A stretch of 64,000 nucleotides of DNA. It comes from Bradyrhizobium sp. Lineage in GTDB: Bacteria; Pseudomonadota; Alphaproteobacteria; Rhizobiales; Xanthobacteraceae. The stretch spans positions 1 through 64,000 of the forward strand of contig NZ_DAHUXJ010000149.1 in the NCBI RefSeq assembly GCF_027307225.1. The letters are read 5' to 3'. The notes beneath the pieces were generated by a model. The model searched no databases. It was not told the DNA's origin and worked only from the letters and a program-made list of their open reading frames with translations. How positions within the stretch are numbered: position 1 is the first letter of the stretch; each line of letters starts with the position of its first letter. The position numbers and the translations under genes were made by a program. Of the stretch, positions 30,450-39,592 are shown piece by piece.

Positions 30450-31274
30450 ATGACCGCGGAAATTCTCTCGTTCGAAACCGGTCGTCCGGCCGAACTCGCC
30501 GATGGCGAGCCGGCGCTGGTCGTCGACGTTGAAGGCTATGAGGGGCCGCTTGATCTGCTGCTTGCGCTGGCGCGGCAGCAGAAGGTCGATCTCGCCAAGA
30601 TTTCAATTCTGGCCCTGGCCGACCAGTACCTGCAATTCATCGAGGCGGCGCGAAAGATCCGGCTAGAGCTTGCTGCCGATTATCTCGTCATGGCGGCCTG
30701 GCTCGCCTTTCTCAAATCACGGCTTCTGTTGCCGGAGCCGCCGACGGCCGAGGGTCCGAGCGCGGAGCAAATGGCAACCGCGCTTGCCAACCGCCTGCGC
30801 TGCCTGGAAGCCATTCGCGAAGCGTCGAACCGGCTGATGAATCGCCCGCAGCTGCAGCGCGATATCTTCCCGCGCGGCTTTCCCGAAACGATCGCGGAAA
30901 TCCGTCACCCCAGATACACGGCGACCTTGTACGACCTGCTTGCGGCCTATGCCGTGCAACGTCAGCAGACCGTGCTGGCGTCGGTGCATCTTGCCAAGCG
31001 CACGGTGTGGTCGCTCGCCGAGGCGAGAGCGTCCCTGGAGCGGATGGTGGGACTCGCCGAGGATTGGAGCCGCCTCGACGAATATCTTCTCCATTACGTG
31101 GTCGACCCCTCGCAAAAGGCGACCGTGTTTGCATCGAGCTTTGCCGCGGCGCTGGAGCTTGTCAGGGAAGGCGAAGTCGAACTGCATCAGCAGGAGCCGT
31201 TTGCTCCGCTGTTTTTCAGAAAGCGTCCGCCGCTACCGGCGCCCGACACCATGCCCACAGGCGACGCGGGCTGA
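30450..31274 (+). CDS. scpA: Segregation and condensation protein A
   Basis: Kleisin subunit that bridges the SMC ATPase heads in bacterial condensin. The 274-residue protein shows the N-terminal kleisin signature YEGPLDLLLALARQQKVDLAKISILALADQ (split here for length: the EGPLDLLL core is diagnostic) and a C-terminal winged-helix part. GAGGAG precedes the ATG, and the gene begins seven bases after nagZ. Its TGA stop is the first unit of a long TGAG repeat that separates it from scpB. Confidence 0.93.
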   Translation: MTAEILSFETGRPAELADGEPALVVDVEGYEGPLDLLLALARQQKVDLAKISILALADQYLQFIEAARKIRLELAADYLVMAAWLAFLKSRLLLPEPPTAEGPSAEQMATALANRLRCLEAIREASNRLMNRPQLQRDIFPRGFPETIAEIRHPRYTATLYDLLAAYAVQRQQTVLASVHLAKRTVWSLAEARASLERMVGLAEDWSRLDEYLLHYVVDPSQKATVFASSFAAALELVREGEVELHQQEPFAPLFFRKRPPLPAPDTMPTGDAG

Positions 31275-31344
31275 GTGAGTGAGTGAGTGAGTGAGTGAGT
31301 GAGTGAGTGAGTGAGTGAGTGAGTGAGTGAGTGAGTGAGTGAGT
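31272..31344 (+). repeat. TGAG tetranucleotide microsatellite, about 18 copies
   Basis: An uninterrupted run of TGAG units, 73 bases long, starting with the stop codon of scpA and ending 24 bases before the scpB start, just upstream of its AAGGAG. Every frame contains TGA every twelve bases, so it cannot be translated through in plus frames. On the minus strand it reads as a meaningless THSL repeat. Confidence 0.98.
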
Positions 31345-31367
31345 AAGTGGAAGAAGGAGATTGTGCC

Positions 31368-32087
31368 ATGGCAAGCCTGGCGGAAAAGCGCATGGTCGAC
31401 GCCGAGCAGGCCGACAACAATCCGCGGACGCGGCCTGAAGAACTGCGCCTGCTGGAGGCACTGCTGTTTGCCTCCACCGAGCCGCTCGACCAGGCTACGC
31501 TGGCGAAGCGGATGCCCGACGGTGTCGATATCAAGGCCGCGCTGACGCAGTTGCAGGAGGACTATGCTCCGCGCGGCGTCAATCTCGTTCGCATTGCCAA
31601 CAAATGGACGTTCCGTACCGCCGGCGATCTGTCGTGGCTGATGACGCGCGAGAGCACCGAAACGCGGCGGCTGTCGCGCGCGGCGACCGAGATGCTGGCC
31701 ATCATCGCCTATCATCAGCCGGTCACGCGCGCCGAGATCGAAGAGATCCGCGGTGTAGTGACGTCGAAGGGAACGCTGGATGTGCTGCTCGAGACCGGGT
31801 GGATCAGGCCGCGCGGCCGCCGCAAGACTCCTGGTCGTCCGTTGACCTTCGGAACCACAGAAGCCTTTTTGTCGCAGTTCAGCCTTGAGGCGCTTAGTGA
31901 CCTGCCGGGCCTTGAGGAACTGAAGGGAACGGGCCTGCTGGATACGCGCTTGCCGACAGGGTTCACCGTTCCGACGCCCTCCGACGATCCCACCTTGCGC
32001 GAGGATGAAGATCCGCTGGAAGCAGGCGACCTGGAACTGGTTTTGGCTCCGCGGGTCGAACCGGAAACAGGCTCTGAAGGCGAATAA
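31368..32087 (+). CDS. scpB: Segregation and condensation protein B
   Basis: Winged-helix partner of ScpA and SMC in chromosome condensation. The 239-residue protein has the family sections EELRLLEALLFASTEPLD, ATEMLAIIAYHQPVTRAEIEEIRGV and GWIRPRGRRKTPGRPLTFGTT, with an acidic C-terminal tail. The ATG at 31368 has AAGGAG seven to eight bases upstream; the track start at 31347 lies at the edge of the repeat and is rejected. Co-directional with scpA, with only the microsatellite between them. Confidence 0.93.
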   Translation: MASLAEKRMVDAEQADNNPRTRPEELRLLEALLFASTEPLDQATLAKRMPDGVDIKAALTQLQEDYAPRGVNLVRIANKWTFRTAGDLSWLMTRESTETRRLSRAATEMLAIIAYHQPVTRAEIEEIRGVVTSKGTLDVLLETGWIRPRGRRKTPGRPLTFGTTEAFLSQFSLEALSDLPGLEELKGTGLLDTRLPTGFTVPTPSDDPTLREDEDPLEAGDLELVLAPRVEPETGSEGE

Positions 32088-32270
32088 ACGCAGATTTCCC
32101 AGCGATCGGATCGCTGAGGTGCTTGGCCGCAGCGCACGTTAACGGTTCGCCGCGTAACGGGTATTTTACGCGGCCTAAGTCCTTGTTTTTGGCACCCCTT
32201 AAGCCTACGTTCGCTGGATGGCAGGCGGGCGCCGCAGGCGTCCCAATTCGCGTGTTTGGAGGGTTGCAGG

Positions 32271-32504
32271 ATGGGTTCTTTGAGCATTTGGCACTGGATC
32301 GTGGTGATCGCAGTCGTCCTGCTGCTGTTTGGTCGCGGCAAGATTTCCGACCTGATGGGTGACGTCGCCCAGGGCATCAAGGCCTTCAAGAAGGGCATGC
32401 AGGACGACGACAGCACGGCCCAGAAGACCGAGCCTGTGAAGTCGATCGACCACGACGGCTCGCCGCAGGCGGCACGGACGGACGTCGGCAGCAAGGCGGT
32501 TTGA
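32271..32504 (+). CDS. tatA: Sec-independent protein translocase subunit TatA
   Basis: A 77-residue protein with the TatA layout: short membrane helix [20 protein letters not shown], hinge with the [12 protein letters not shown] element, an amphipathic helix ([15 protein letters not shown]), and a charged tail. It polymerises to form the pore for folded twin-arginine substrates such as the Tat-type MBL protein of this window. GGAGGGTTGCAGG precedes the ATG at 32271. First gene of tatABC. Confidence 0.95.
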   Translation: MGSLSIWHWIVVIAVVLLLFGRGKISDLMGDVAQGIKAFKKGMQDDDSTAQKTEPVKSIDHDGSPQAARTDVGSKAV

Positions 32505-32631
32505 TCCGTCGGGCGCCTCAGCAAGCCGCCTATGATCGTGATCATGCAGGCGGGAAGGCCTGCGGAATATAGACGCGGATGGCCCGGTCTCGGTAACGGA
32601 AAACCTTGGCCTCGCGTGAGCGGAAGCTTTC

Positions 32632-33132
32632 ATGTTCAACATCGGGTGGAGTGAGTACCTCGTCATCGCGGTGATCGCGTTGGTTGCGATCGGCCCGAAG
32701 GAATTGCCCGGCGTTCTGCGCATGGTCGGCCAGTGGGTCAACAAGGCTCGCAAGATGGCCGCCGAATTCCAGGGACAATTCCAGGAAGCGATGCGTGAGG
32801 CCGAAATGGCCGACCTCAAGAAAAGTTTTGATGAGGTCAAGGAAGCCGCCACCGGATTCGCGAGCGGCGACATCATGACATCGCTCCACAAGGACGTCAC
32901 CGCTGCTTTTGGCTCCGATGAAAAGCCCACTGCGGCGGTCGAAGCAAGCTCACCTTCAGAAGCAACGGGCCCTGTAGAAGAAGCGGCGAGCGCCTCCGCC
33001 GAGGTTGCGGCGTCGGAGCCCTTGGCAATCGCCCCAGTCAGCGAGCCGGCTTCGGTGACGCCGGATACTCACGCGGCTGCAGCCGAGGCTACCGAGACTG
33101 CTGAACCTCCACGGGATGCCAAGGCGTCATGA
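32632..33132 (+). CDS. tatB: Sec-independent protein translocase subunit TatB
   Basis: A 166-residue protein with the TatB start [26 protein letters not shown], including the conserved Glu in the membrane helix and the Gly-Pro hinge. A long amphipathic helix follows and then an Ala/Glu/Pro-rich C-terminal extension from about residue 95, as usual in Bradyrhizobium. TatB with TatC recognises the RR signal. Its last four bases overlap the tatC start (ATGA), indicating translational coupling. Confidence 0.95.
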   Translation: MFNIGWSEYLVIAVIALVAIGPKELPGVLRMVGQWVNKARKMAAEFQGQFQEAMREAEMADLKKSFDEVKEAATGFASGDIMTSLHKDVTAAFGSDEKPTAAVEASSPSEATGPVEEAASASAEVAASEPLAIAPVSEPASVTPDTHAAAAEATETAEPPRDAKAS

Positions 33133-33947
33133 GCGACGACGACATCGAGGCCAGCAAAGCGCCGCTGATGGACCACTTGATTGAGTTGCGCTCGCGCCTG
33201 ATCAAGGCGCTGCTTGGCTTTGGTCTCGCGTTCATCGTCTGCTTTTTCTTTGCCAAGTATATCTACAACTGGCTGATCTGGCCTTACGTCTGGATCGCCG
33301 GACCGGAAAATTCGAAGTTCATCTACACGGCGCTTCTGGAATATTTCATCACCCAGTTGAAGGTTGCGCTGTTTGGCGCGGGTTTCATTTCGTTTCCCAT
33401 TGTGGCGGGGCAAATTTATGCCTTTGTGGCGCCCGGCCTCTACAAGCACGAGCGGAATGCTTTCAGGCCGTATCTGATCGCGACCCCGGTCTTCTTCTTG
33501 CTTGGTGCGATGCTCGTCTATTTCGTCGTGCTGCCGATGCTGGTGCGCTTCTCGCTCAGCATGCAGCAATCGGGCGGCACGGACAGCGCGCGGATCGAGC
33601 TTCTGCCCAGGGTCGGCGAATTCCTGTCGCTGACGATGTCGCTGATCTTTGCCTTCGGCGTTGCTTTCCAGCTTCCGGTCATCCTGACGCTGCTGGGACG
33701 GATCGGGCTGATCACGTCCCAACAACTGCGCGACAAGCGGCGCTATTTCATTGTGCTCGCTTTCATTATCGCGGCCGTGCTGACCCCACCAGACGTCTTG
33801 AGCATGTCTTCGCTCGCCCTTCCCTTGGTAGCGCTCTACGAGGGCTCGATCTGGGCCGTGCGTATCGTGGAAAAGAACGCCGCCGCCCGCCAGACCTCGA
33901 CCGTGCCAACGCCGCCGGCGCCGACCACGCCGACACCGGCAGAGTAG
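33129..33947 (+). CDS. tatC: Sec-independent protein translocase subunit TatC
   Basis: A 272-residue six-helix membrane protein, the receptor for twin-arginine signals. Family marks: [15 protein letters not shown] at the N-terminus, the [20 protein letters not shown] loop with the conserved glutamate, [20 protein letters not shown], and [19 protein letters not shown]. The C-terminus has a short Pro/Thr-rich tail. It overlaps tatB by four bases and is followed by serS after 140 bases. Confidence 0.96.
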   Translation: MSDDDIEASKAPLMDHLIELRSRLIKALLGFGLAFIVCFFFAKYIYNWLIWPYVWIAGPENSKFIYTALLEYFITQLKVALFGAGFISFPIVAGQIYAFVAPGLYKHERNAFRPYLIATPVFFLLGAMLVYFVVLPMLVRFSLSMQQSGGTDSARIELLPRVGEFLSLTMSLIFAFGVAFQLPVILTLLGRIGLITSQQLRDKRRYFIVLAFIIAAVLTPPDVLSMSSLALPLVALYEGSIWAVRIVEKNAAARQTSTVPTPPAPTTPTPAE

Positions 33948-34027
33948 GGACTCATTCCCTGGAAAGATGGATCACCCGCTTTCGCGGACGATGACGGCCG
34001 TGCTAGTTGAGGGCGCACCGTTGTGTA

Positions 34028-34053
34028 GACAGTTAACGCTTTTGCTAACTGTC
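34028..34053. promoter_or_regulatory. Stem-loop GACAGTTA-N10-TAACTGTC upstream of serS
   Basis: Perfect eight-base arms (extended by partial pairing inside) located 34 bases before the serS ATG and its GAGAGAG ribosome-binding sequence. It may be an operator or a leader hairpin controlling serS; no anticodon-specifier features of a T-box are seen. Confidence 0.4.
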
Positions 34054-34087
34054 AACATCGACGATTGAGGCCTGAGAGAGTCCCGCC

Positions 34088-35521
34088 ATGCATGACATCA
34101 AATGGATACGCGAGAATGCCGACGCGTTCGACGCAGCTTTAAAGCGGCGGGGGCTTTCGGCTCTCTCCGCTTCGTTGCTGGCGATCGACGAGAAACGCCG
34201 GGCCGCGATCCTGAGGTCCGAGCAGGCGCAGGCGCGGCGCAACGCGGCGTCCAAGGAAATCGGCGAAGCCAAGAAGGCAAAGGATGAAGCGCGCGCGTCG
34301 AGCCTGATGGCTGAAGTCGCCGAGCTCAAGACGACCATGCCGGAGCTTGAGGCCGCGACCAAGGCTGCGGATGCCGAGCTCGAGACGGCCTTGGCCGCGA
34401 TCCCGAACTTGCCGCTCGGCGAGGTCCCCGACGGCGTCGACGAGCATGGCAATGTTCAGCATCACGTCTTCGGCGCGGCGCGCAATTACGCGTTTGCGCC
34501 AAAGCCCCACGACGATCTCGGCAACGCGCTCGGCTTCATGGACTTCGAGGCCGCGGCAAAACTGTCAGGCGCACGCTTTGTCGTGCTGAAGAAGGGGCTG
34601 GCGCGGCTGGAGCGCGCGATCGGGCAATTCTTGCTCGACCTCCATACCAATGAGCACGGGTACACAGAAGTAAATCCGCCGCTCGCGGTCCGTCAGGACG
34701 TTATGTTTGGTACAGGACAACTTCCGAAATTTAGTGAGGATCAATTTCGTATCGCTAGCGAAATAGAATTGCGAGAGGGTGCACTGCACGACTTTGATAG
34801 GGCAAAAACAGCCGTTTTGGATTATGCAGAAAAATTCGGAATACCTGCAGCAAGAGCTGAGCAGGCGTCGGTAGGCGCTTTCCAATATGAACCGGGCTCT
34901 AGTCGGCGCTGGCTCATTCCCACCGCCGAAGTGCCGCTCACCAACCTCGTCCGCGAATCCATCGTCGACGAGAAGGAACTGCCGATGCGGCTCACGGCCC
35001 TGACGCCGTGCTTCCGCGCCGAAGCGGGCGCTGCAGGGCGCGACACCCGCGGCATGATCCGGCAGCATCAATTCACCAAGGTCGAGCTCGTGTCGATCAC
35101 CACGCCCGAGACCAGCAAGGACGAACACGAACGCATGCTGGCTTGCGCGGAGGAGGTGCTTCGGCGCCTGGATCTGCATTACCGCGTGATGACGTTGTGC
35201 GCAGGCGACATGGGCTTTTCCGCGCAAAAGACCTACGACATCGAAGTGTGGATGCCCGGGCAGGGCGAGGGCGGGGCCTTTCGCGAAATTTCCAGCTGCT
35301 CGGTCTGTGGCGACTTCCAGGCGCGGCGGATGGATGCCCGTTATCGCGGCAGCGACGGCAAGCCGCGCTTCGTGCACACCTTGAACGGGTCCGGCACGGC
35401 GGTCGGCCGCGCCCTGATCGCGATCATGGAGACCTACCAGCAAGCCGATGGCACGATCGCTGTACCCGACGTGCTCCAGCCTTATATGGGCGGTGTAAAG
35501 GTAGTCGCGGCTGATCGATAA
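34088..35521 (+). CDS. serS: Seryl-tRNA synthetase with an atypical insertion in the catalytic core
   Basis: Class II synthetase charging tRNA-Ser and tRNA-Sec. Residues 1-110 form the coiled-coil tRNA-binding arm ([20 protein letters not shown]). The core has motif 1 around GYTEVNPP, the serine-binding TAE loop at Thr279-Glu281 ([12 protein letters not shown]), motif 2 [16 protein letters not shown], and motif 3 [19 protein letters not shown]. The length is 477 against about 430 for E. coli SerRS. The excess lies between QLPKF (residue 215) and WLIPTAEV (275): about 61 residues where E. coli has about 21. The DNA for residues about 192-272 is AT-richer and uses ATA, AGA, AGG, ACA and GTA codons rare elsewhere in the window. 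All catalytic motifs are kept, so the enzyme is probably active. Confidence 0.92.
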   Translation: MHDIKWIRENADAFDAALKRRGLSALSASLLAIDEKRRAAILRSEQAQARRNAASKEIGEAKKAKDEARASSLMAEVAELKTTMPELEAATKAADAELETALAAIPNLPLGEVPDGVDEHGNVQHHVFGAARNYAFAPKPHDDLGNALGFMDFEAAAKLSGARFVVLKKGLARLERAIGQFLLDLHTNEHGYTEVNPPLAVRQDVMFGTGQLPKFSEDQFRIASEIELREGALHDFDRAKTAVLDYAEKFGIPAARAEQASVGAFQYEPGSSRRWLIPTAEVPLTNLVRESIVDEKELPMRLTALTPCFRAEAGAAGRDTRGMIRQHQFTKVELVSITTPETSKDEHERMLACAEEVLRRLDLHYRVMTLCAGDMGFSAQKTYDIEVWMPGQGEGGAFREISSCSVCGDFQARRMDARYRGSDGKPRFVHTLNGSGTAVGRALIAIMETYQQADGTIAVPDVLQPYMGGVKVVAADR

Positions 35522-35641
35522 CGCGATTTGTTTGCGGCGAGCCGCGATCTGCGGTTGCGAAGCCACGGCGCGCGGGTATCTTGGTTTCGGATAGCGCCGA
35601 AGAATTGCGCCCAAATCCATTTTCGCAAACCGACAAAGCCG

Positions 35642-36019
35642 ATGGCCCTGCACCGCGACATCTACTGGGTGGGCAAGCAATGGGCGGTCACCGGCCACGG
35701 CATTCAAGCCTGCAATCAGAAGCAGAAGGGGCAATTCGACATCGCAGGCTCGCACCTATGGGACGATGGCGTTCAGGACGCCGTGCGCAGCCTGAACTGG
35801 GTCAACAAGGAAGATTTCGACAAAGCGGTCGCAGCCGCCCGCAAGCACTATCCCGAGCCGCTGCGAAACGAGCCGTCGCCCGCGCCGCCGGTTTCGCCGC
35901 CCACCCACATGGCCCCCGCGCCTGAAGCTGAGCCGTCGAGGCTTGCTCCCAAATTCGATATGCGGTTGGGCAGCGTGCCGGCCAAACTGCGACCGGTGTG
36001 GCGTGTCCGCCCCCGCTAG
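35642..36019 (+). CDS. Conserved hypothetical protein of Bradyrhizobium type
   Basis: A 125-residue soluble protein starting MALHRDIYWVGKQWAVTGHG, with a Cys in IQACNQKQKGQFDIA, a middle LNWVNKEDFDKAVAAARKHYPEPL, and a Pro-rich C-terminal half (PAPPVSPPTHMAPAPEAEP). I do not recognise a domain. Similar short proteins beside serS-surE are familiar from Bradyrhizobium but lack a function. The start at 35642 is set by the conserved-looking N-terminus; the longer frame from 35528 is doubtful and no strong ribosome-binding sequence is visible at either. Confidence 0.6.
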   Translation: MALHRDIYWVGKQWAVTGHGIQACNQKQKGQFDIAGSHLWDDGVQDAVRSLNWVNKEDFDKAVAAARKHYPEPLRNEPSPAPPVSPPTHMAPAPEAEPSRLAPKFDMRLGSVPAKLRPVWRVRPR

Positions 36020-36171
36020 CGGGCGGACGTGGTCGCGGCTGAAATTGATGGCCCATGACGCGCAGTTGAAGAAATTTTGTAACGAGAACAACGGGTTTGC
36101 CTCTTGGTTGATAGCCGGATAAGACGGCGCCAGCCGCGCCACGGAATCGACCGGAAAGGGCCGCTCGAGCG

Positions 36172-36939
36172 ATGCGAATTTTATGCACCAACGATGATGG
36201 TATTCACGCGCCCGGCCTAAAGGTGGTCGAAGAGATCGCGCGGAAACTGTCCGACGACGTCTGGGTCGTTGCGCCTGAACTCGACCAGTCCGGCGTCTCG
36301 CATTCGCTGTCGCTCAATGATCCCCTTCGTCTGCGCGAGATCGGTCCCCGCCATTTTGCCGTGCGGGGGACGCCGACCGACTGCGTCATCATGGGCGCGC
36401 GTCACATCCTGGGCCAAAAATTGCCGGACCTCGTGCTGTCGGGCGTCAACAAGGGACGCAACGTCGCTGAGGACGTCGTCTATTCTGGCACCATTGCCGG
36501 TGCGCTCGAGGGCACGATCCTGGGCCTGCCGTCATTTGCGCTGTCGCAGGAATTTACGCTGGAGACGCGCGAGAAGCCGTTGTGGGATACGGCCCTGCAG
36601 TTCGGCCCGTCGATCCTGCGCAAGGTGATCGATGCCGGCGTGCCGAAGGACACCGTGATCAACGTCAATTTTCCGGCCTGCGCGCCCGACGAAGTGGCCG
36701 GTGTTCGCGTCACCCGGCAGGGCAAGCGCAATCTGGGTTTCCTGAAAGTCGATCAGCGGCGCGACGGCCGCGGCAACCCCTATTTCTGGATCGGCTTCGA
36801 GCGGTTGTCCAAGGTCGACGTGCCGGCGGAGGGGACTGACCTGTGGGCGCTGGGTGCGCGCTACGTGTCGGTGACGCCGCTGCGGCTTGACCGTACCGAC
36901 GAGGCATTTTCCGCAAACCTCGCATCGACCCTGAAGTAA
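36172..36939 (+). CDS. surE: 5'/3'-nucleotidase SurE
   Basis: Metal-dependent nucleoside monophosphatase (survival protein E). The 255-residue protein has the signature MRILCTNDDGIHAPG with the metal-binding Asp-Asp, VVAPELDQSGVSHSLSL, and VLSGVNKGRNVAEDVVYSGTI with the SGxNxG motif. The order surE-pcm-nlpD matches the E. coli stationary-phase cluster that ends with rpoS; here rpoS is absent and a response regulator gene lies inverted between surE and pcm. Confidence 0.96.
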   Translation: MRILCTNDDGIHAPGLKVVEEIARKLSDDVWVVAPELDQSGVSHSLSLNDPLRLREIGPRHFAVRGTPTDCVIMGARHILGQKLPDLVLSGVNKGRNVAEDVVYSGTIAGALEGTILGLPSFALSQEFTLETREKPLWDTALQFGPSILRKVIDAGVPKDTVINVNFPACAPDEVAGVRVTRQGKRNLGFLKVDQRRDGRGNPYFWIGFERLSKVDVPAEGTDLWALGARYVSVTPLRLDRTDEAFSANLASTLK

Positions 36940-36958
36940 GGCCGAGGCTGCCTGCCGA

Positions 36959-37336
36959 TCAAGCCGCCGTGCGGTTAAGCGCCTGCTCGATCACCCGTCT
37001 CAGCGTCTCGATCTGGAAGGGTTTCTGCAGCGCCGGCCGGTCGCGATATTCTGCCGGAAGTCCCGACGATCCATAGCCAGTTGCGAAGATGAAGGGGCGA
37101 TTGCGGGCCGCAAGGAGCTCCGCGACCGGCGAAATCACCTTGCCGTTGACGTTCACATCGAGGATGGCGAGGTCGAAGTTGGTCGATTGGGCGAGCTCGA
37201 TCGCCTCGCCGATGTCGCCGGCTTCCGCGACAACGGTGTAGCCAAGCTCTTCCAGCATGTCCGCTACCATCATTCTGATCATGACCTCGTCTTCAACGAG
37301 GAATACCGATCTGCCTGATGTCCGCGCCGCGCCCAT
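36959..37336 (-). CDS. Single-domain response regulator
   Basis: A 125-residue receiver domain with no output domain. It shows the acidic pocket ([10 protein letters not shown]), the phospho-acceptor Asp60 in [12 protein letters not shown], the switch Thr in [11 protein letters not shown] and the conserved Lys105 in ALQKPF. Such stand-alone receivers act in phosphorelays or by protein contacts; many in Bradyrhizobium belong to general stress or chemotaxis circuits. No kinase gene is nearby. It lies between surE and pcm but on the opposite strand, and is divergent from pcm. The partner is unknown. Confidence 0.85.
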   Translation of the reverse strand: MGAARTSGRSVFLVEDEVMIRMMVADMLEELGYTVVAEAGDIGEAIELAQSTNFDLAILDVNVNGKVISPVAELLAARNRPFIFATGYGSSGLPAEYRDRPALQKPFQIETLRRVIEQALNRTAA

Positions 37337-37521
37337 CCGTGGAACCCCTGACTACGTTCGTGCGAGGATCGCAAATATCCACTCCTGGCGCAATCTTGAC
37401 CTGTGTGACGAAAAGTTCGGATGCACTGCGGGAACACGGCTCAGAAGTGCTATGTTTCCTGGAATCGGAATGGCTGTGCCATCACATGTATGGCCGCCGA
37501 CAGGCAAGCTTGCAGACAAAG

Positions 37522-38172
37522 ATGCCAGATCCGCAAAACCCGCCCCAGAAGATGATGTTTCAGCTGAATCTGCGGCGGCGCGGCATCAGCGATCAGGCGG
37601 TGCTTCGCACCATGGAGGCGGTGCCGCGGGACCTGTTCGTCGATCCCGCCGATCGCGCCGACGCCTTTCGCGACATGGCGCTTGGCATTGCCTGTGGGCA
37701 GACGATCAGCCAGCCCTTTGTCGTAGCCTACATGACCGAACAGCTCCAGCTGCAGAAATCGCACCGGGTGCTCGAGATCGGTACCGGTTCCGGCTATCAG
37801 GCGGCCGTGCTGTCGAAGCTGTGCAGCCACGTCCTGACGATCGAGCGCTATAGGACCTTGGCCGACCGCGCCCGGGCGCGGTTAAACGAGCTCGGCTACG
37901 ACAACGTCGAGGTGATGGCGGGCGACGGCTTTGACGTTCCTGAAAACGTCGGCAGTTTTGACCGCATCATCGTGACCGCGGCGATGGAGGAAATTCCAGA
38001 GGCGCTTTCGCAACGGCTCGAACCCGGCGGCATCTTGATTGCACCGGTCGGGCCGCTTCACGGCGTGCAGACCCTCGTCCGTCTGGTCAGGACCGAAGGA
38101 GGCTTCGATCGGAAGCAGCTTGTCGACGTGCGCTTCGTACCGGCGTTACCCGGTATCGCGCGCGAGCTGTAA
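37522..38172 (+). CDS. pcm: Protein-L-isoaspartate O-methyltransferase
   Basis: Repairs isomerised aspartyl residues in aged proteins using S-adenosylmethionine. The 216-residue protein has the substrate loop [19 protein letters not shown] and the SAM-binding [18 protein letters not shown], with [16 protein letters not shown] and the terminal [13 protein letters not shown]. The start at 37522 ([15 protein letters not shown]) is chosen because the 68 extra residues of the track ORF overlap the divergent response-regulator start and look non-coding. It belongs with surE and nlpD. Confidence 0.9.
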   Translation: MPDPQNPPQKMMFQLNLRRRGISDQAVLRTMEAVPRDLFVDPADRADAFRDMALGIACGQTISQPFVVAYMTEQLQLQKSHRVLEIGTGSGYQAAVLSKLCSHVLTIERYRTLADRARARLNELGYDNVEVMAGDGFDVPENVGSFDRIIVTAAMEEIPEALSQRLEPGGILIAPVGPLHGVQTLVRLVRTEGGFDRKQLVDVRFVPALPGIAREL

Positions 38173-38281
38173 AACCCCGGATCGGCTGTCCCGCCAACGT
38201 CTTAATTCTTGGGCTTAAGCGGTTATTTACTCGGCGCGTGTTAACTCAAATCAGTATTTTGTTGCGTACGAGTGAGTAACC

Positions 38282-39592
38282 ATGTCCCGTGCCGTCGAGT
38301 TGCTTTGCTCGCGTCGCGTGCCGCAGATCGCGGTGCTGGCGCTGATGTCGATCGGATTTGCTGGTTGCAGCTCCGACATGCAGGGCCGCCTTTCGGAAAA
38401 CCCCTTTGCGTCCAATGAATCGACCGCATCGGTGCCTCCGGCCCCGGTCCAGCGTCGTGACCTGCCGCAATATTCAAGGCCCCAGTCGCAGGTTCAGTCG
38501 CGGGCACTTCCGCCGCCGATTGCCGCGCCGCAGTCCTATTCCACGGCAAACGCAGGCGTTTCCGGCGGTGGCCGTGGCATGGCGTCCTACGCGCCTCCAC
38601 TCCATCCGATCGAGGCCACCGGCAGCGTTCCGCACTCGGTTGCGGCGGTGCATCCGGCCCATGTCACGACCATCATCGTCGGCACCAGTGACACGCTGGA
38701 AATTCTGGCCCGCCGCTACAATGTGACGCCGGCCGCGATCCTTCAGGCCAACGGCTACAAGGGACCGCGCGTGCTGTCTCCGGGGCAGCAACTGATCATC
38801 CCGCGCCCAGGCACCGTTGCGGTTGCCCCCGCCGTGTCCGTGCCCGCCTACAGGCCGGTTACGGTCGCCGCCGCTTCGCCCGTCCATGTCGTCAATCGCG
38901 GCGAGACGTTGATGGCCATTGCGCGCCACAACCACATCTCGGCAGCCGAACTCGCCAGGGCCAACGGTCTCGAGGCGGGTGCAAAGCTCCGGATAGGCAT
39001 GAAGCTCAACGTGCCGACCAGGACATCCGCCGCCACGGCGCCGGTGGCGCGTCCGATGGACGCCCAGGCAGCGCCATTGTCCATGCCCATGACCAGGATC
39101 GCCGCTGTCGCGCCCGATCCACAACAAAAAGCAAGGTTGGCGCAAACGACTGACGTTGCGGAGGCAGCGGCAGTTGCAACGCCGGCGAAAGCCGCCGAGG
39201 CAACTGGCGCGCTGCCGACGTTCCGCTGGCCGGTCCGGGGCAAGGTGATCACGAGCTATGGCGCCAAGACCAACGGCAAAGCCAATGACGGTATCAACGT
39301 GGCCGTGCCTGAAGGCACGCCGGTGAAGGCCGCCGAGGACGGGGTGGTCGCATATGCCGGAAACGAGTTGAAGGGTTACGGCAATCTGGTGCTGATCCGC
39401 CATGCCAACGGCTATGTGACGGCTTATGCCCATGCCAGCGAGCTTCTGGTGAAGCGCGGCGATAGCATCAAGCGCGGTCAGGTCATCGCCAAGTCGGGGC
39501 AGTCGGGCGAGGTTGCATCGCCGCAGCTCCACTTCGAAATTCGCAAGGGTTCAACCCCGGTCGATCCGCTGCAATTCCTCAACGGAGCTTGA
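38282..39592 (+). CDS. nlpD: NlpD/LytM-type lipoprotein with two LysM domains and an M23 fold
   Basis: A 436-residue envelope protein. It begins with a hydrophobic signal ending IGFAGC, a lipobox with Cys29 as the probable lipidated residue. Two LysM glycan-binding domains lie at about 128-175 (SDTLEILARRYNVTPAAILQ) and 200-245 (RGETLMAIARHNHISAAELA). The LytM/M23 domain spans about 310-434 (TYGAKTNGKANDGINVAV-like start, AHASELLVKRGDSIKRGQ). Metal-binding histidines are replaced: NDGINV instead of HxGxD, and PQLHFEI lacks the first His of HxH. It is therefore probably a non-catalytic activator of septal amidases, as known for NlpD and EnvC. It follows pcm. Confidence 0.86.
   Translation: MSRAVELLCSRRVPQIAVLALMSIGFAGCSSDMQGRLSENPFASNESTASVPPAPVQRRDLPQYSRPQSQVQSRALPPPIAAPQSYSTANAGVSGGGRGMASYAPPLHPIEATGSVPHSVAAVHPAHVTTIIVGTSDTLEILARRYNVTPAAILQANGYKGPRVLSPGQQLIIPRPGTVAVAPAVSVPAYRPVTVAAASPVHVVNRGETLMAIARHNHISAAELARANGLEAGAKLRIGMKLNVPTRTSAATAPVARPMDAQAAPLSMPMTRIAAVAPDPQQKARLAQTTDVAEAAAVATPAKAAEATGALPTFRWPVRGKVITSYGAKTNGKANDGINVAVPEGTPVKAAEDGVVAYAGNELKGYGNLVLIRHANGYVTAYAHASELLVKRGDSIKRGQVIAKSGQSGEVASPQLHFEIRKGSTPVDPLQFLNGA

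Noticed and set aside
31187-31715. Minus-strand proteins with THSLTHSL repeats
   Set aside because: They are translations of the TGAG microsatellite; there is no sign of a gene around it.
37318-37521. 68-residue N-terminal extension of Pcm
   Set aside because: It overlaps the start of the divergent response-regulator gene and has no family counterpart; the start at 37522 gives normal length.
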